Source: SAR86 cluster bacterium (GTDB lineage Bacteria > Pseudomonadota > Gammaproteobacteria > Magnimaribacterales > TMED112). Taken from it: 64,000 nt of DNA. The number at the start of each line of letters is the position of its first letter. The first letter of the stretch is position 1. Below, piece after piece: positions 51,877 to 61,195 of the stretch. Where the stretch lies: NCBI GenBank assembly GCA_023703535.1, contig CP097967.1, positions 600,543 through 664,542 of the forward strand, written 5' to 3'. The notes below the pieces were generated by a model. It saw only the letters and a program-made list of their open reading frames with translations, was not told where the DNA came from and searched no databases. The translations under genes and the position numbers were made by a program.

Positions 51877-54831
51877 ATGAAACTAAGATTAATTTTAACA
51901 CTACTTATACCGTTTTTAACGCTGTATATTAGTGCTCAAGATTCTGATACTGAAGAAGTAGAAGAAGTCGTTGTAGTTGGTTCACAAATTAAAGGTGCAA
52001 CCATAACTGATGCTTTACCAGTGACTGTTATATCAACTGAAGAAATTGAAGGCTTCGGTGTTGATTCTGGTGACGATTTGATATCAAACCTTGCTGAAAT
52101 GGGTACAAACCAATTTAACCAAGGTGACTTTAATGGTGGTTATAACGCCAACAGAGGGGATGTCGGTTCATTTAACTTAAGAAACGTTGGTACAGGTAAT
52201 ACTCTTACTCTTTTAAATGGAAGAAGAATCGTTCCTGCTGCTGGTTATCATACTGAAACAATTGGTGGTAGTTTAGTACCAGTTCAGTCTGTTAACAGTA
52301 ACGTTTTACCAGTTTATGGATTAGAAAGAATTGAAATCCTAAGAGATGGCGCATCTGCTGTTTACGGATCAGATGCTGTTGCTGGTGTTATAAATACAGT
52401 TCTAAAGAAAGATTTTGATGGCTTTTCAATGAGAATAAGAGGAATAGCCTATGATCACTTCGCTGCAGAGGATGCAAAAGTAAGCATACAATGGGGTAGA
52501 AATTTTGATGATGGCTCAAATCTTTCTATTTACCTAGACACTTATGATAGAGGCCACATTGATGGTGTTGAAGATCCTAAATGGATGATGGGTGATGCAA
52601 GAAACTTATACGCAGAGCAACTTGGTGCATTTGCAGATACATCTTGGAGAAACTTATCAGCGCAAAGTAAATACGCGCAGTTTTATGTAGGTAATGGTTC
52701 TAATGTGTTCTCACTTTACAGACCAGATGACCCATACTGTCAAAGTGGTAGTGCAACAAACCTATTTACATCTCCATTACAAGACAATGTTTGTCTCTAT
52801 GATGCTTCAAGTATAAGAACAGAAAATAGAGCTAACTATCCTATGGAAGGGATGATGAGAAGAGGTGATCTTGAAAGACACAACATGCTAGCGTACTACA
52901 ATACTACTCTTGATAACGGTGTTGAAGCTTCTACAGAGATAGGCTGGTATCAGTCAAGTGGTTTCAGACAGCATTATCCTGGCGCTTTCTTGAACCCAGG
53001 TAGTGCAAATAGACGAGGTCAAGGTACACAATCAATAAGAATTCCTTCAACAAACTATTACTTCAATCAGTGGGTTAGAGCTGATGGTACAAAATTTGTT
53101 GATGCTGAAGATGATTTTCTTTGGATAAGATTCCTAAGATTTACACAACCTAGATACTATAACCATGAAAGAGAAACATGGAGATTTACTCAAGCATTTG
53201 CTGGTTCTTCTGGAAATTGGGACTGGGATACTGGTATAGTCTTCTCAGAAGCAACTTCTCTAATGGCAAATGGTAACAGAGTTGGTTTGCTTGAATTGGA
53301 AGCTGCACTTGCTAAAGATGACCCAAGTGCGTATAACCCATTCTGTGCTGGTGTGAATTGTAATGAGGAACAAATTCTTAAAACAATTTACAGAGAAAAT
53401 ACCAGCTCAATGTCTTTAATAGACTTTAAAATGTCTAATGCTGAGTTCTTTGAAATGCCTCAGTTAAGTGGTGGCACAGCGCCTGCAGGTGCACTATTTG
53501 GTATTGAAGTTAGAACAGAAGAAATGTCTGACAAAAGAGACCCTAATATTGATGGAACAATCGATTGGACTAACAACTTAGGAGCTTCTTGGCCTTATGT
53601 CTCAAATATTTCTAACTCAAGTCCATCACCAAATACAAGTGGTGAGCGTACAGTAACATCTTACTTTGGTGAGCTTCAGGTGCCTCTTGATGACAGACTT
53701 GTTGTTCAAGCAGCACTTCGAGGAGATCAATTTACCGATGTTGGTAACTCATTAGTTGGAAAATTTGCTATGGGTTGGGACATTAGTGATGCTGTTAAAT
53801 TAAGAGGTTCAGTTTCAACTGCTTTTGCTGCGCCAAACTTAATTTTCATTAACGAAGGTTTAGTTGCTAGGTCAAATACTAGAACTGATGCAGTGTATGA
53901 GTATTTTGCAAACGCATCTGGCAACCCAATAGCTGATCCAGAATATCAACTACAAAGGGTAGCTCAAGGTAATCCAGACCTTAAACCGGAAGAGTCAGAA
54001 AACCTTTCATGGGGTTTTGTGCTTGAGCCAGTTAGTGATCTGCTTCTTACTGTTGATAGATGGAGAATTACTAAAGAAAATACACTTGGTCTATTTGGTG
54101 AAAACAACCATATGTTGTTAGACCTTCTAATAAGACTTGAGGGCGGTCCGTCAGAGTGTGTGGGTAACCCACTTGTGGTTAGAACACAGTTTGTTGCTGA
54201 TGAATACACAGCAGGATGGCCAACCAATCTATGTCCAGCTGGGCAAGTTCAAAGAATTGATGATATTTATGTAAACCTTGATACACGTGTAATCGAGGGT
54301 ACAGACACCACACTTCAATATAGATTTGATACAGATGTTGGTAGATTCAACTTTAAGCTTGTGAATGTTCACTACAACAAATATGAACAACAAGCAGGTG
54401 GTGACATCGATAGATTAATAGAAGCTGGTAGACCAGGTGGATTATTAGATGGAGTTTCAGTTCCAGATGGATTTGCAAATCTAATCGAAAGAAATGGTAA
54501 CTTCTCTGATAAATGGACTATGAATGCTTCTTGGAGACTAAACGATTGGGAAGTTTTACTTTCAGGTAATAAAGTTAGTGGTTTCTATGAAACAGGAAAC
54601 ACTGATCCAGATGGCAACTTCTGGTACTTACCATCAATGACAAGACTAAACTTTACACTTGGTTATAAGTTCGACTTTGAAGGTTATGATGCAAGAGTAA
54701 GGTTTGGTGTTCTTAACGTTGAAGATGAAAGAGCTCCTCTAGCTGATGAGTTTTGGTTCTTTTCATGGAATGATGTCCATAATGACTACGGAAGGAATTA
54801 CTACTTAGAATTTAGACTACAAGGAAATTAA
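51877..54831 (+). CDS. TonB-dependent receptor, substrate unknown
   Basis: This outer-membrane protein is about 984 residues from the ATG at 51877, which begins a proper signal peptide (LRLILTLLIPFLTLYISAQ) and has GGGGG upstream. A start at 51835 would add 14 residues ahead of it. TonB-box-like EEVVVVGSQIKGATIT is followed by a plug with NLRNVGTGNTLTLLNGRRIVP and ILRDGASAVYGSDAVAGVIN. A large barrel ends NYYLEFRLQGN. It shares the NGRR/YGSDAV plug type with the receptor at 61196-64000, not with the other two. A DASS symporter and gamma-glutamyltransferase follow. Confidence 0.94.
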   Translation: MKLRLILTLLIPFLTLYISAQDSDTEEVEEVVVVGSQIKGATITDALPVTVISTEEIEGFGVDSGDDLISNLAEMGTNQFNQGDFNGGYNANRGDVGSFNLRNVGTGNTLTLLNGRRIVPAAGYHTETIGGSLVPVQSVNSNVLPVYGLERIEILRDGASAVYGSDAVAGVINTVLKKDFDGFSMRIRGIAYDHFAAEDAKVSIQWGRNFDDGSNLSIYLDTYDRGHIDGVEDPKWMMGDARNLYAEQLGAFADTSWRNLSAQSKYAQFYVGNGSNVFSLYRPDDPYCQSGSATNLFTSPLQDNVCLYDASSIRTENRANYPMEGMMRRGDLERHNMLAYYNTTLDNGVEASTEIGWYQSSGFRQHYPGAFLNPGSANRRGQGTQSIRIPSTNYYFNQWVRADGTKFVDAEDDFLWIRFLRFTQPRYYNHERETWRFTQAFAGSSGNWDWDTGIVFSEATSLMANGNRVGLLELEAALAKDDPSAYNPFCAGVNCNEEQILKTIYRENTSSMSLIDFKMSNAEFFEMPQLSGGTAPAGALFGIEVRTEEMSDKRDPNIDGTIDWTNNLGASWPYVSNISNSSPSPNTSGERTVTSYFGELQVPLDDRLVVQAALRGDQFTDVGNSLVGKFAMGWDISDAVKLRGSVSTAFAAPNLIFINEGLVARSNTRTDAVYEYFANASGNPIADPEYQLQRVAQGNPDLKPEESENLSWGFVLEPVSDLLLTVDRWRITKENTLGLFGENNHMLLDLLIRLEGGPSECVGNPLVVRTQFVADEYTAGWPTNLCPAGQVQRIDDIYVNLDTRVIEGTDTTLQYRFDTDVGRFNFKLVNVHYNKYEQQAGGDIDRLIEAGRPGGLLDGVSVPDGFANLIERNGNFSDKWTMNASWRLNDWEVLLSGNKVSGFYETGNTDPDGNFWYLPSMTRLNFTLGYKFDFEGYDARVRFGVLNVEDERAPLADEFWFFSWNDVHNDYGRNYYLEFRLQGN

Positions 54832-54836
54832 TCTTT

Positions 54837-54862
54837 TAGGGGGCGCAAGCCCCCTTTTTTTT
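54837..54862 (+). terminator. Rho-independent terminator of receptor gene
   Basis: GGGGGC (54839-54844), a GCAA tetraloop and GCCCCC (54849-54854) are followed by eight T residues. As at 19616-19643, the T tract runs directly into the ATG of the next gene (54863). Confidence 0.9.
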
Positions 54863-56311
54863 ATGAATTACAACGCTGGTTTCTTTATTGGCATTTTAGT
54901 ATTTTTTGGAATACTGATTTCACCCGCACCTGATGCATTAAGTATAGAAGCTTGGCGTACTTTAGCTGTTGTCTTTCTTATGGCTATTTGGTGGGCAACA
55001 GAAGCCATTCCCTTGCCCGCTACTGCTTTGCTTCCATTAGCACTCTTTCCTCTTTTGGGTGTTTTTGGAGAGGGAGTGCTTGCGAAAGATGCCTTTCAAG
55101 AAGCTGCCCTGCCCTATGCTCATAGTAATATTTTCTTATTTCTTGGTGGATTTGTTCTTGCTCTAGCTATAGAAAAGGTAAATCTACATAAAAGAATGGC
55201 ACTAACAATGCTGCTGATGGTTGGTAATAATGGAAAACTATTAATTGGTGGCTTTATGCTGGTCAGTGCATTAATAAGCATGTGGATAATGAATACATCA
55301 ACAACTCTAATGCTTTTACCTATTGCGCTGGCTGTGACAGCTGTTATTCAAAAGACAGATAAATCATTAGAAGAAACAGAATTTACAAAATTTCAAACAT
55401 GCCTTTTATTAGGGATAGCATATGCTGCAACTATTGGTGGTATGTCTACAATCGTTGGTACTGGCCCTAATGTTTTAGTAGTAGGACTTCTTTTAGATGA
55501 GGGAATACAAATAGATTTTATTGATTGGATGCTTTTTGCAACTCCAATGTCAGCAATTATGCTTTTAGTTGGTTGGTTGATTCTTACAAATGTTATTTTT
55601 CCGGTAGATTTTACAAGCAATAAAGAAACAGGCAATGCACTGAAAAAAATGCATAGCGACCTTGGAAAAATATCAAAAGATGAAAGATTAGTTTTTTATA
55701 TCTTTTTAGCAACTGCATTTGCATGGATGTTTAAAAAGGTTTTAGTGCTAATACCAGGCTTTGGAGGTCTTACAGATTATGGTATTGCAATACTTTCTGC
55801 CTTATCGCTCTTTATTGCTAGATCTTCAAATGGGGGTGGTTTAATTGAGTGGAACGTAACAAAAAATCTGCCCTGGGGTGTACTTATTCTATTTGGTGGA
55901 GGTCTTTCAATGGCAGGTCAAATCAAAAAGACAGGTTTAGGTGATTGGATAGGAAGTTTCTTTACAACCTTTAGTGATATAAGCCCTATTTTTTTAATAC
56001 TTCTTGTTGTTGTAATTGTTGTATTTCTTACAGAACTCACAAGCAACCAAGCAACTACTGCTACTTTTGTTCCGATTATGTTTGGGGTTGCTATGGGAAT
56101 TGGTTTTGACAAAGCACAAGTTGCAATTCCAGTCGCTCTAGCAGCGAGCTGTGCATTTATGCTTCCCGTTGCCACACCACCCAACGCCATTGTTTATGGT
56201 TCTGAAAAATTTACTATTTCTGAAATGATGAAAGCTGGTTTTTATATAAACATAATTGGAATTGTGGTAGTAACAATATTTGCTGCATTTGTTTTACCAA
56301 TTGTCCTTTAA
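54863..56311 (+). CDS. DASS (SLC13) family sodium/carboxylate symporter
   Basis: This 482-residue protein has about 11-12 TM helices. WWATEAIPLPATALLPLALFP, ATIGGMSTIVGTGPNVLVVG (the first SNT/GTGPN-type motif) and LTELTSNQATTATFVPIMF (the second) are the two substrate/Na-binding motifs of the divalent-anion symporters. Cargo is likely C4-dicarboxylate or a related acid. It begins immediately after a terminator U run and has no separate ribosome site. The next gene, a gamma-glutamyltransferase, starts 1 bp after the stop. Confidence 0.9.
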   Translation: MNYNAGFFIGILVFFGILISPAPDALSIEAWRTLAVVFLMAIWWATEAIPLPATALLPLALFPLLGVFGEGVLAKDAFQEAALPYAHSNIFLFLGGFVLALAIEKVNLHKRMALTMLLMVGNNGKLLIGGFMLVSALISMWIMNTSTTLMLLPIALAVTAVIQKTDKSLEETEFTKFQTCLLLGIAYAATIGGMSTIVGTGPNVLVVGLLLDEGIQIDFIDWMLFATPMSAIMLLVGWLILTNVIFPVDFTSNKETGNALKKMHSDLGKISKDERLVFYIFLATAFAWMFKKVLVLIPGFGGLTDYGIAILSALSLFIARSSNGGGLIEWNVTKNLPWGVLILFGGGLSMAGQIKKTGLGDWIGSFFTTFSDISPIFLILLVVVIVVFLTELTSNQATTATFVPIMFGVAMGIGFDKAQVAIPVALAASCAFMLPVATPPNAIVYGSEKFTISEMMKAGFYINIIGIVVVTIFAAFVLPIVL

Positions 56312-56312
56312 T

Positions 56313-58016
56313 ATGAAATTATTTTTAATATTAATTCTCACTTTATCTGGATACCTTAGCTCTCAAGATTATTTAGACTATCCGCACCCATACCACTCAA
56401 CAGAAACAACTAAAGGAATGGTTGTATCTCAGAATTATCTCTCATCAGATATTGGTGCTGAAATACTCTCAAAAGGCGGAAATGCTGTAGATGCTGCAAT
56501 AGCTGTTGGTTTTTCATTAACAGCTACCTTGCCAAGAGCTGGAAACATTGGTGGTGGTGGTTTTATGTTAGTTTATGATAAAAAAACAGAGAGCATCATA
56601 AGCTTTGATTTTAGATCGATGTCTCCAAAATTAGCTACTCCTGATGTTTATAAAGTAAATGGAGTTCATCAATATGAACTTTCTGAAGAAGGCTATAAAG
56701 CAATAGCTGTGCCAGGCACAGTTGCAGGATTGATAGAAGCACACGAAATGTTTGGCACTATGGATCTGGCAGACTTAGTTAATCCAACCATTGAATTGCT
56801 TAAGGAAGGAGTTCCCGTTACCGACGACTTGTATTGGGCAATTAACGATACTGAATCATTAAAAAATGACCCAGAGTCAAAAAAAATATATCTAGCTGAT
56901 GAAGTTATAAGAGGTGGAAAATTATTCATTGAAGACCTTATTAAAACAATGGAATTAATCAGAGATTTTGGGAAAGCTGGATTTTATGATGGAGAGAATG
57001 CCGAAAGAATAGAAAAAGCAATGATAGAAAATGGTGGACTCATTAGAAAGAGCGATCTTAAAAAATATAAAGTAAATGTTGGTAAACCTATTTCTACTAC
57101 ATATAGAGGTCACACTGTATTTACTCAAGGACCTCCAAGTGGTGGAGGTGTTGCAGTAATAACCGCATTAAATGTACTAGAAAATTTTAATTTATCTGAG
57201 TTATCGCCAAATAGTGGCAAATATTTACACCTACTGGCAGAAGCAATGAAATTAGGTCATCAAAGTAGATCAAGATATATAGGAGATCCGAACTTTAGCA
57301 ATATTCCTCTCGAAAAGATTATTTCAAAAGATTTAGGAGTAAAAAAATCAAAAAAAATTAACCTTAAACGTGCCTCAAGCATGGAGAGCATCAATAAATG
57401 GGTGACAAGACTTGAAAGAAATTTTAAAGAATCAAAAGACACTACACACTACTCAATTATAGACAAAAGCGGTAATGCAGTTTCAGTTACCTATACTCTT
57501 GGTTTTTCTTTTGGATCTGGTGTAACAATACCGGGGACAGGAATACTTACGAATAGCCAAATGAATAATTTTGCACATGATTTTGGTGAAATAGGGTCTT
57601 TAAGAAGAGGTGCATCTCCAGCGAATAAACTTGAGCAGTATAAAAGACCAATGAGTACCATGTGTCCAATATTTGTTTTTGATAACGAAAATAACCTTAA
57701 ATTAATTACTGGCAGTCCTGGTGGTTCAAAGATTCCTGATATAAACCTTCAAGTTGTTCTGAACGTTGTTGATTTTGGATTAGATATTGGTGCAGCAACA
57801 ATGATGCCAAGAATACATCAAGATTATCAATCTGTTGAGATGGATATTGAAAAATTCCTAAACTTTGATACGAGGAGAATTTTGAAAATTTATGGCCATA
57901 AGCTAGAGGAGTCAGATACGATTGGGAGCACTCAAAGTATTTTAATTGAAGGTGATAGCAAATATGGTTATGCCGATTTAAGAAGACCGAATGCTAAAGT
58001 TAGTGTTCAGAAATAA
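56313..58016 (+). CDS. ggt: Exported gamma-glutamyltransferase
   Basis: This enzyme is about 567 residues from the ATG at 56313, which starts a signal peptide (LFLILILTLSGYLSS). An ATG at 56280 inside the symporter gene is the less likely alternative. GGNAVDAAIAVGFSLTATLP and NIGGGGFMLVYD are family blocks. The autoprocessing Thr is in KDTTHYSIIDKSGNAVS, about residue 376, and SGAGITIPGTGI-type sequence (GSGVTIPGTGILTNSQMNNF) follows. It would cleave glutathione and other gamma-glutamyl compounds in the periplasm. The end overlaps convergent gltX by 17 bp. Confidence 0.92.
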   Translation: MKLFLILILTLSGYLSSQDYLDYPHPYHSTETTKGMVVSQNYLSSDIGAEILSKGGNAVDAAIAVGFSLTATLPRAGNIGGGGFMLVYDKKTESIISFDFRSMSPKLATPDVYKVNGVHQYELSEEGYKAIAVPGTVAGLIEAHEMFGTMDLADLVNPTIELLKEGVPVTDDLYWAINDTESLKNDPESKKIYLADEVIRGGKLFIEDLIKTMELIRDFGKAGFYDGENAERIEKAMIENGGLIRKSDLKKYKVNVGKPISTTYRGHTVFTQGPPSGGGVAVITALNVLENFNLSELSPNSGKYLHLLAEAMKLGHQSRSRYIGDPNFSNIPLEKIISKDLGVKKSKKINLKRASSMESINKWVTRLERNFKESKDTTHYSIIDKSGNAVSVTYTLGFSFGSGVTIPGTGILTNSQMNNFAHDFGEIGSLRRGASPANKLEQYKRPMSTMCPIFVFDNENNLKLITGSPGGSKIPDINLQVVLNVVDFGLDIGAATMMPRIHQDYQSVEMDIEKFLNFDTRRILKIYGHKLEESDTIGSTQSILIEGDSKYGYADLRRPNAKVSVQK

Positions 58017-59292
58017 CTTTCTTAGCTTTTTCCAATCTTGAAAGGGCACTCTCCTTTGCTATTAAATAAATTGTTGAGCTGAGATGTGGTGAATTTTTTC
58101 TTCCTAATAAAGCTACTCTTATTGGAAGACCAATCTTAGGCATAGGCAATTTCAACTCTTCTAGTGCCTTATTTATAACTGATTCAAAAGATTCTTCACT
58201 CCAATCGTCAATTCCTACAAGTTCAGATAAAAAGAAGTCTATGACATCTCCTGATTCCAATAAATGTTTATTTAAATCATCTTCATTGTAATTCTCAAAA
58301 TCATTAACAAAAGGCTGAATAAACTTAGAAATTTCACTTAAATTGTTGCCACTGGTTACACAAAGTCGAATTAATTTTTTTGGATCATGATGATTTGATA
58401 GGTCAAAATTATTCATTTCATTAAAAGGCTTTATTAGTGAGATTAATTCCTCATCTGTGAGAGATGAAAGATGATGTTGATTTACAAAATTCATTTTGCC
58501 TATATCGAATACTGCTCCTGAACGAGAAACATCTTTAATATCAAATGTGTTAATAATTTCTGAAATTGTAAAAATTTCTTTATCACCTTTTGACCACCCT
58601 AATCTAGTCAAAGTATTCTTTACCGCTTCAGGAAGATATCCTAAATTTTTATATGCCATAAGATCTGTAGCTGCATGTCTTTTTGATAGTCTCTTTTTAT
58701 CCTCTCCAAGAACAAGGGGCAAATGTGCATATTGGAACTCTTTATAGCCAAGCGCATTTACTATTTGTATTTGTTTTGGAGTATTTGGCAAGTGATCCTC
58801 TCCTCGAATAATGTGAGATACACCCTGAGAGTTATCATCAATTACATTACAAAAATGATATGTTGGTGATCCATCACTTCTTAAAATTACTATGTCATCT
58901 AATTCACTATTAAGAAATTCGATATCTCCATAGACTAAGTCCTTAACAAGAGTTGAGCCTTCTCTTTTAACCTTTAATCTTACAGCTCCTTCATCCTCAT
59001 ATGCCTCTCCTAAATCCATTAATCTTGTGGCCTCTTCCTTGTACATATCAAACCTTTCGCTTTGTTTAATAGGCTCAAAATCAGGATTTAAACCTACCCA
59101 ATTTAAACCCTCCATAATAGCTTCAATAAACTGCTCTTCCGATCGCTCTTTATCAGTATCTTCTATACGTACTAGGAATTTACCTTGATTTTTTTTTGCA
59201 AAAATATAATTAAATAAAGCTGTCCTAACACCTCCTATATGCAAATATCCTGTAGGGCTTGGTGCGAACCTTGTTACAATTTCCTTTACCAA
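58000..59292 (-). CDS. gltX: Glutamyl-tRNA synthetase, zinc-insert deleted
   Basis: This 430-residue class I synthetase has HIGH motif PSPTGYLHIGG (11-21), FLVRIEDTDKERS, HIIRGEDHLPNTP and a KMSKS-type KKRLSKRHAA (about 199-208), followed by the helical anticodon-binding region. Usual length is about 465-475. The difference is one internal gap: after LGEAY (residue 98) it goes straight to EDEGAVRLKV, whereas E. coli has about 40 residues carrying the CxC...C zinc site. The start is TTG at 59292 with AGGA 7 nt upstream. It overlaps the dnaQ stop by 7 bp and the ggt end by 17 bp. Confidence 0.95.
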   Translation of the reverse strand: MVKEIVTRFAPSPTGYLHIGGVRTALFNYIFAKKNQGKFLVRIEDTDKERSEEQFIEAIMEGLNWVGLNPDFEPIKQSERFDMYKEEATRLMDLGEAYEDEGAVRLKVKREGSTLVKDLVYGDIEFLNSELDDIVILRSDGSPTYHFCNVIDDNSQGVSHIIRGEDHLPNTPKQIQIVNALGYKEFQYAHLPLVLGEDKKRLSKRHAATDLMAYKNLGYLPEAVKNTLTRLGWSKGDKEIFTISEIINTFDIKDVSRSGAVFDIGKMNFVNQHHLSSLTDEELISLIKPFNEMNNFDLSNHHDPKKLIRLCVTSGNNLSEISKFIQPFVNDFENYNEDDLNKHLLESGDVIDFFLSELVGIDDWSEESFESVINKALEELKLPMPKIGLPIRVALLGRKNSPHLSSTIYLIAKESALSRLEKAKKVISEH

Positions 59293-59984
59293 TTTATTTC
59301 CTGCTTGCTTTTCTTAGATAAAAGTTTTAAAAATTTTTCATGTTCAGTTTGATCATTCTCATCAATTGTTATGTGTGAGACATCAAATTCAACTTTTATA
59401 TTTTGATTTTGTGTTTCTTTAACTTCCTGCGTTGTATTATTTAAATCCAAAGAAACCTGTCCACCAGTCATATTTAAATATGTATCTGCGAGAATTTGAG
59501 CATCTAATAAGGCTCCATGGAAAGTTCTATCGTACCCTTTAATATTCAATCTTTTTGACAGTGCGTCTAGGTTATTTCTCTGTCCAGGGAACATTTCTTT
59601 TGCCACAACTAAAGTATCATAAACACTGCATATATCTCTTATGTCTTTTATTTTTGATTTAGCTAACCTTAATTCATTATTGATAAAACCGATGTCAAAT
59701 TGAGCATTATGAATGATTAGCTCAGCCCCTTTAACAAAGTTTATAAATTCATCCTCAATATCTTTGAATAGCGGTGCTTCCTTTAAATCTGACTCATTGA
59801 TATTGGTAATTTGTTTTGCCCCCTCGCTTATAGCTTTACCTTCAGGATTTAAATATGTTTGAAAAGTTGCTTTGGTTTTTTCTCTATCTAAGATTTCTAC
59901 TGCGCCAATTTCAATTACTCTGTCTCCTGATTCAACATGTAAGCCAGTTGTCTCAGTATCAAAAGAAATTAGTCTATGAGACAC
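59286..59984 (-). CDS. dnaQ: DNA polymerase III epsilon subunit, proofreading exonuclease
   Basis: This 232-residue DEDDh exonuclease has Exo I SFDTETTGL (Asp9, Glu11), IIHNAQFDIGFIN for Exo II, and HGALLDAQILAD with the catalytic His and Asp for Exo III. A C-terminal tail of about 60 residues probably binds the polymerase alpha subunit, as in E. coli. The start codon is GTG at 59984, overlapping rnhA by 11 bp. The rnhA-dnaQ pair is a conserved gammaproteobacterial arrangement. Confidence 0.93.
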   Translation of the reverse strand: MSHRLISFDTETTGLHVESGDRVIEIGAVEILDREKTKATFQTYLNPEGKAISEGAKQITNINESDLKEAPLFKDIEDEFINFVKGAELIIHNAQFDIGFINNELRLAKSKIKDIRDICSVYDTLVVAKEMFPGQRNNLDALSKRLNIKGYDRTFHGALLDAQILADTYLNMTGGQVSLDLNNTTQEVKETQNQNIKVEFDVSHITIDENDQTEHEKFLKLLSKKSKQEINW

Positions 59985-60408
59985 TATCGGCTCCTTTATT
60001 CGCTAGAAAATCTGCTTTTTCATTTCCTGGAACACCATCATGTCCTTTGACCCATATCCATGTAACATTCAATGATTTACTTGCTTCATCTAATTGCAGC
60101 CAAATTTCTTTATTTTTAACAGTCTTTTTATTTGAGTTTTTCCAGTTATTCCTTTTCCAGTTTTCCATCCATTCAGTCATGCCTTTTTTTACGATATTTG
60201 AATCTGTAAATAGTTCAATATGCTCATTTCTATCCTTTAAATAAATAAGAGCTTCAAGAGCCGCTTGCATTTCCATTTGATTGTTTGTGGTTGAGGGACT
60301 GCCACCATAAAATTCTTTCTGCTCATTTCCATCGAGTATATATACGCCCCACCCTCCAGGTCCTGGATTGCCCCTGCAAGCTCCATCTGTGTATACTTTT
60401 ATAGACAT
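59974..60408 (-). CDS. rnhA: Ribonuclease HI
   Basis: This 144-residue RNase HI has the four catalytic carboxylates: Asp8 (KVYTDGACRGNPGPGGWG), Glu46 (NNQMEMQAALEAL), Asp69 (LFTDS) and Asp133 (GNEKADFLA), with the flexible-loop His123 in KGHDGVPGNE. It degrades RNA in RNA-DNA hybrids. It overlaps dnaQ by 11 bp and diverges from gloB with 17 bp between starts, the same gene order as in many Gammaproteobacteria. Confidence 0.96.
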   Translation of the reverse strand: MSIKVYTDGACRGNPGPGGWGVYILDGNEQKEFYGGSPSTTNNQMEMQAALEALIYLKDRNEHIELFTDSNIVKKGMTEWMENWKRNNWKNSNKKTVKNKEIWLQLDEASKSLNVTWIWVKGHDGVPGNEKADFLANKGADSVS

Positions 60409-60425
60409 AATTAGATTATAAAGTA

Positions 60426-61154
60426 ATGAAAATTTTTCACATACCTGCTTTTACAGATAATTACATTTGGTGTATTCAAAAAAACAATAAACTCGCTGTA
60501 GTAGATCCAGGAGATTCAAAAGAGTTATTAAATTTAATAAAAGATAATGATTTAATTTTAGAGGATATCTTGATAACACATCATCATTTTGATCATACAG
60601 GCGGTTTAGAGGATCTTCATAAGCTAGTGAAAGGAAATATTTATGGTCCTAAGCAAAGTAATAAATTTATAAATAAGTTTGTTTCAGAAAATGATGAAAT
60701 AGAAGTTCTTGGAAATAAATATAAAATTTTTGAAACACCAGGACACACTTTGGACCACATCAGTTATTACTCGGAAGATATTAATTCACTTTTTTGTGGG
60801 GATACTCTTTTTTCGGGTGGATGTGGTAGAGCTTTTGAAGGCACATTTGAACAATTACATAATTCAATACAAAAACTCAATGGCTTGCCGGAAACGACAC
60901 TTATTTATGCTGCACACGAATATACTGTATCGAATTTACAGTTTGCATATTCTGTTCACGATGATGAGATAATTTTAGAGAATCTTAACCATTCAAAGAA
61001 ATTACTATCAGAGGGCAACATTACCCTTCCAACTTTGCTCTCACTGGAAAAAAGAATTAATTTATTCTTGCTGGAAAACAGACCAGAATTTGCTAAAGCA
61101 AAGCCTGCTTTAGAGTGGTTTACAGAATTAAGAGAAAGAAAAGACTCTGCCTAA
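60426..61154 (+). CDS. gloB: Hydroxyacylglutathione hydrolase (glyoxalase II)
   Basis: This 242-residue metallo-beta-lactamase fold enzyme has the metal-binding THHHFDHTGG (His52, His54, Asp56, His57) and FCGDTLFSGGCGRAFEGT; the C-terminal helical domain ends RPEFAKAKPALEWF. ETPGHTLDHISYY carries the third metal-binding His. Glyoxalase II hydrolyses S-D-lactoylglutathione to D-lactate. The ATG at 60426 lies 17 bp from the divergent rnhA start. A terminator follows the stop by a few bases. Confidence 0.92.
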   Translation: MKIFHIPAFTDNYIWCIQKNNKLAVVDPGDSKELLNLIKDNDLILEDILITHHHFDHTGGLEDLHKLVKGNIYGPKQSNKFINKFVSENDEIEVLGNKYKIFETPGHTLDHISYYSEDINSLFCGDTLFSGGCGRAFEGTFEQLHNSIQKLNGLPETTLIYAAHEYTVSNLQFAYSVHDDEIILENLNHSKKLLSEGNITLPTLLSLEKRINLFLLENRPEFAKAKPALEWFTELRERKDSA

Positions 61155-61180
61155 AAAAAAGGCCTCCGAAGAGGCCTTTT
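61153..61180. terminator. Bidirectional terminator between gloB and receptor gene
   Basis: AAAAGGCCTC (61157-61166), CGAA loop and GAGGCCTTTT (61171-61180) form a 10-bp perfect stem. Read on the minus strand, it has an eight-T tail, so it is strongest for the receptor gene. On the plus strand the tail is only four T, still usable for gloB. Confidence 0.85.
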
Positions 61181-61195
61181 AAGAATGTATCAATA

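Noticed and set aside
58970-59020. Frameshift or sequencing gap in gltX
   Set aside because: The frame stays open and both sides align in phase, so a clean in-frame deletion is the simpler reading.
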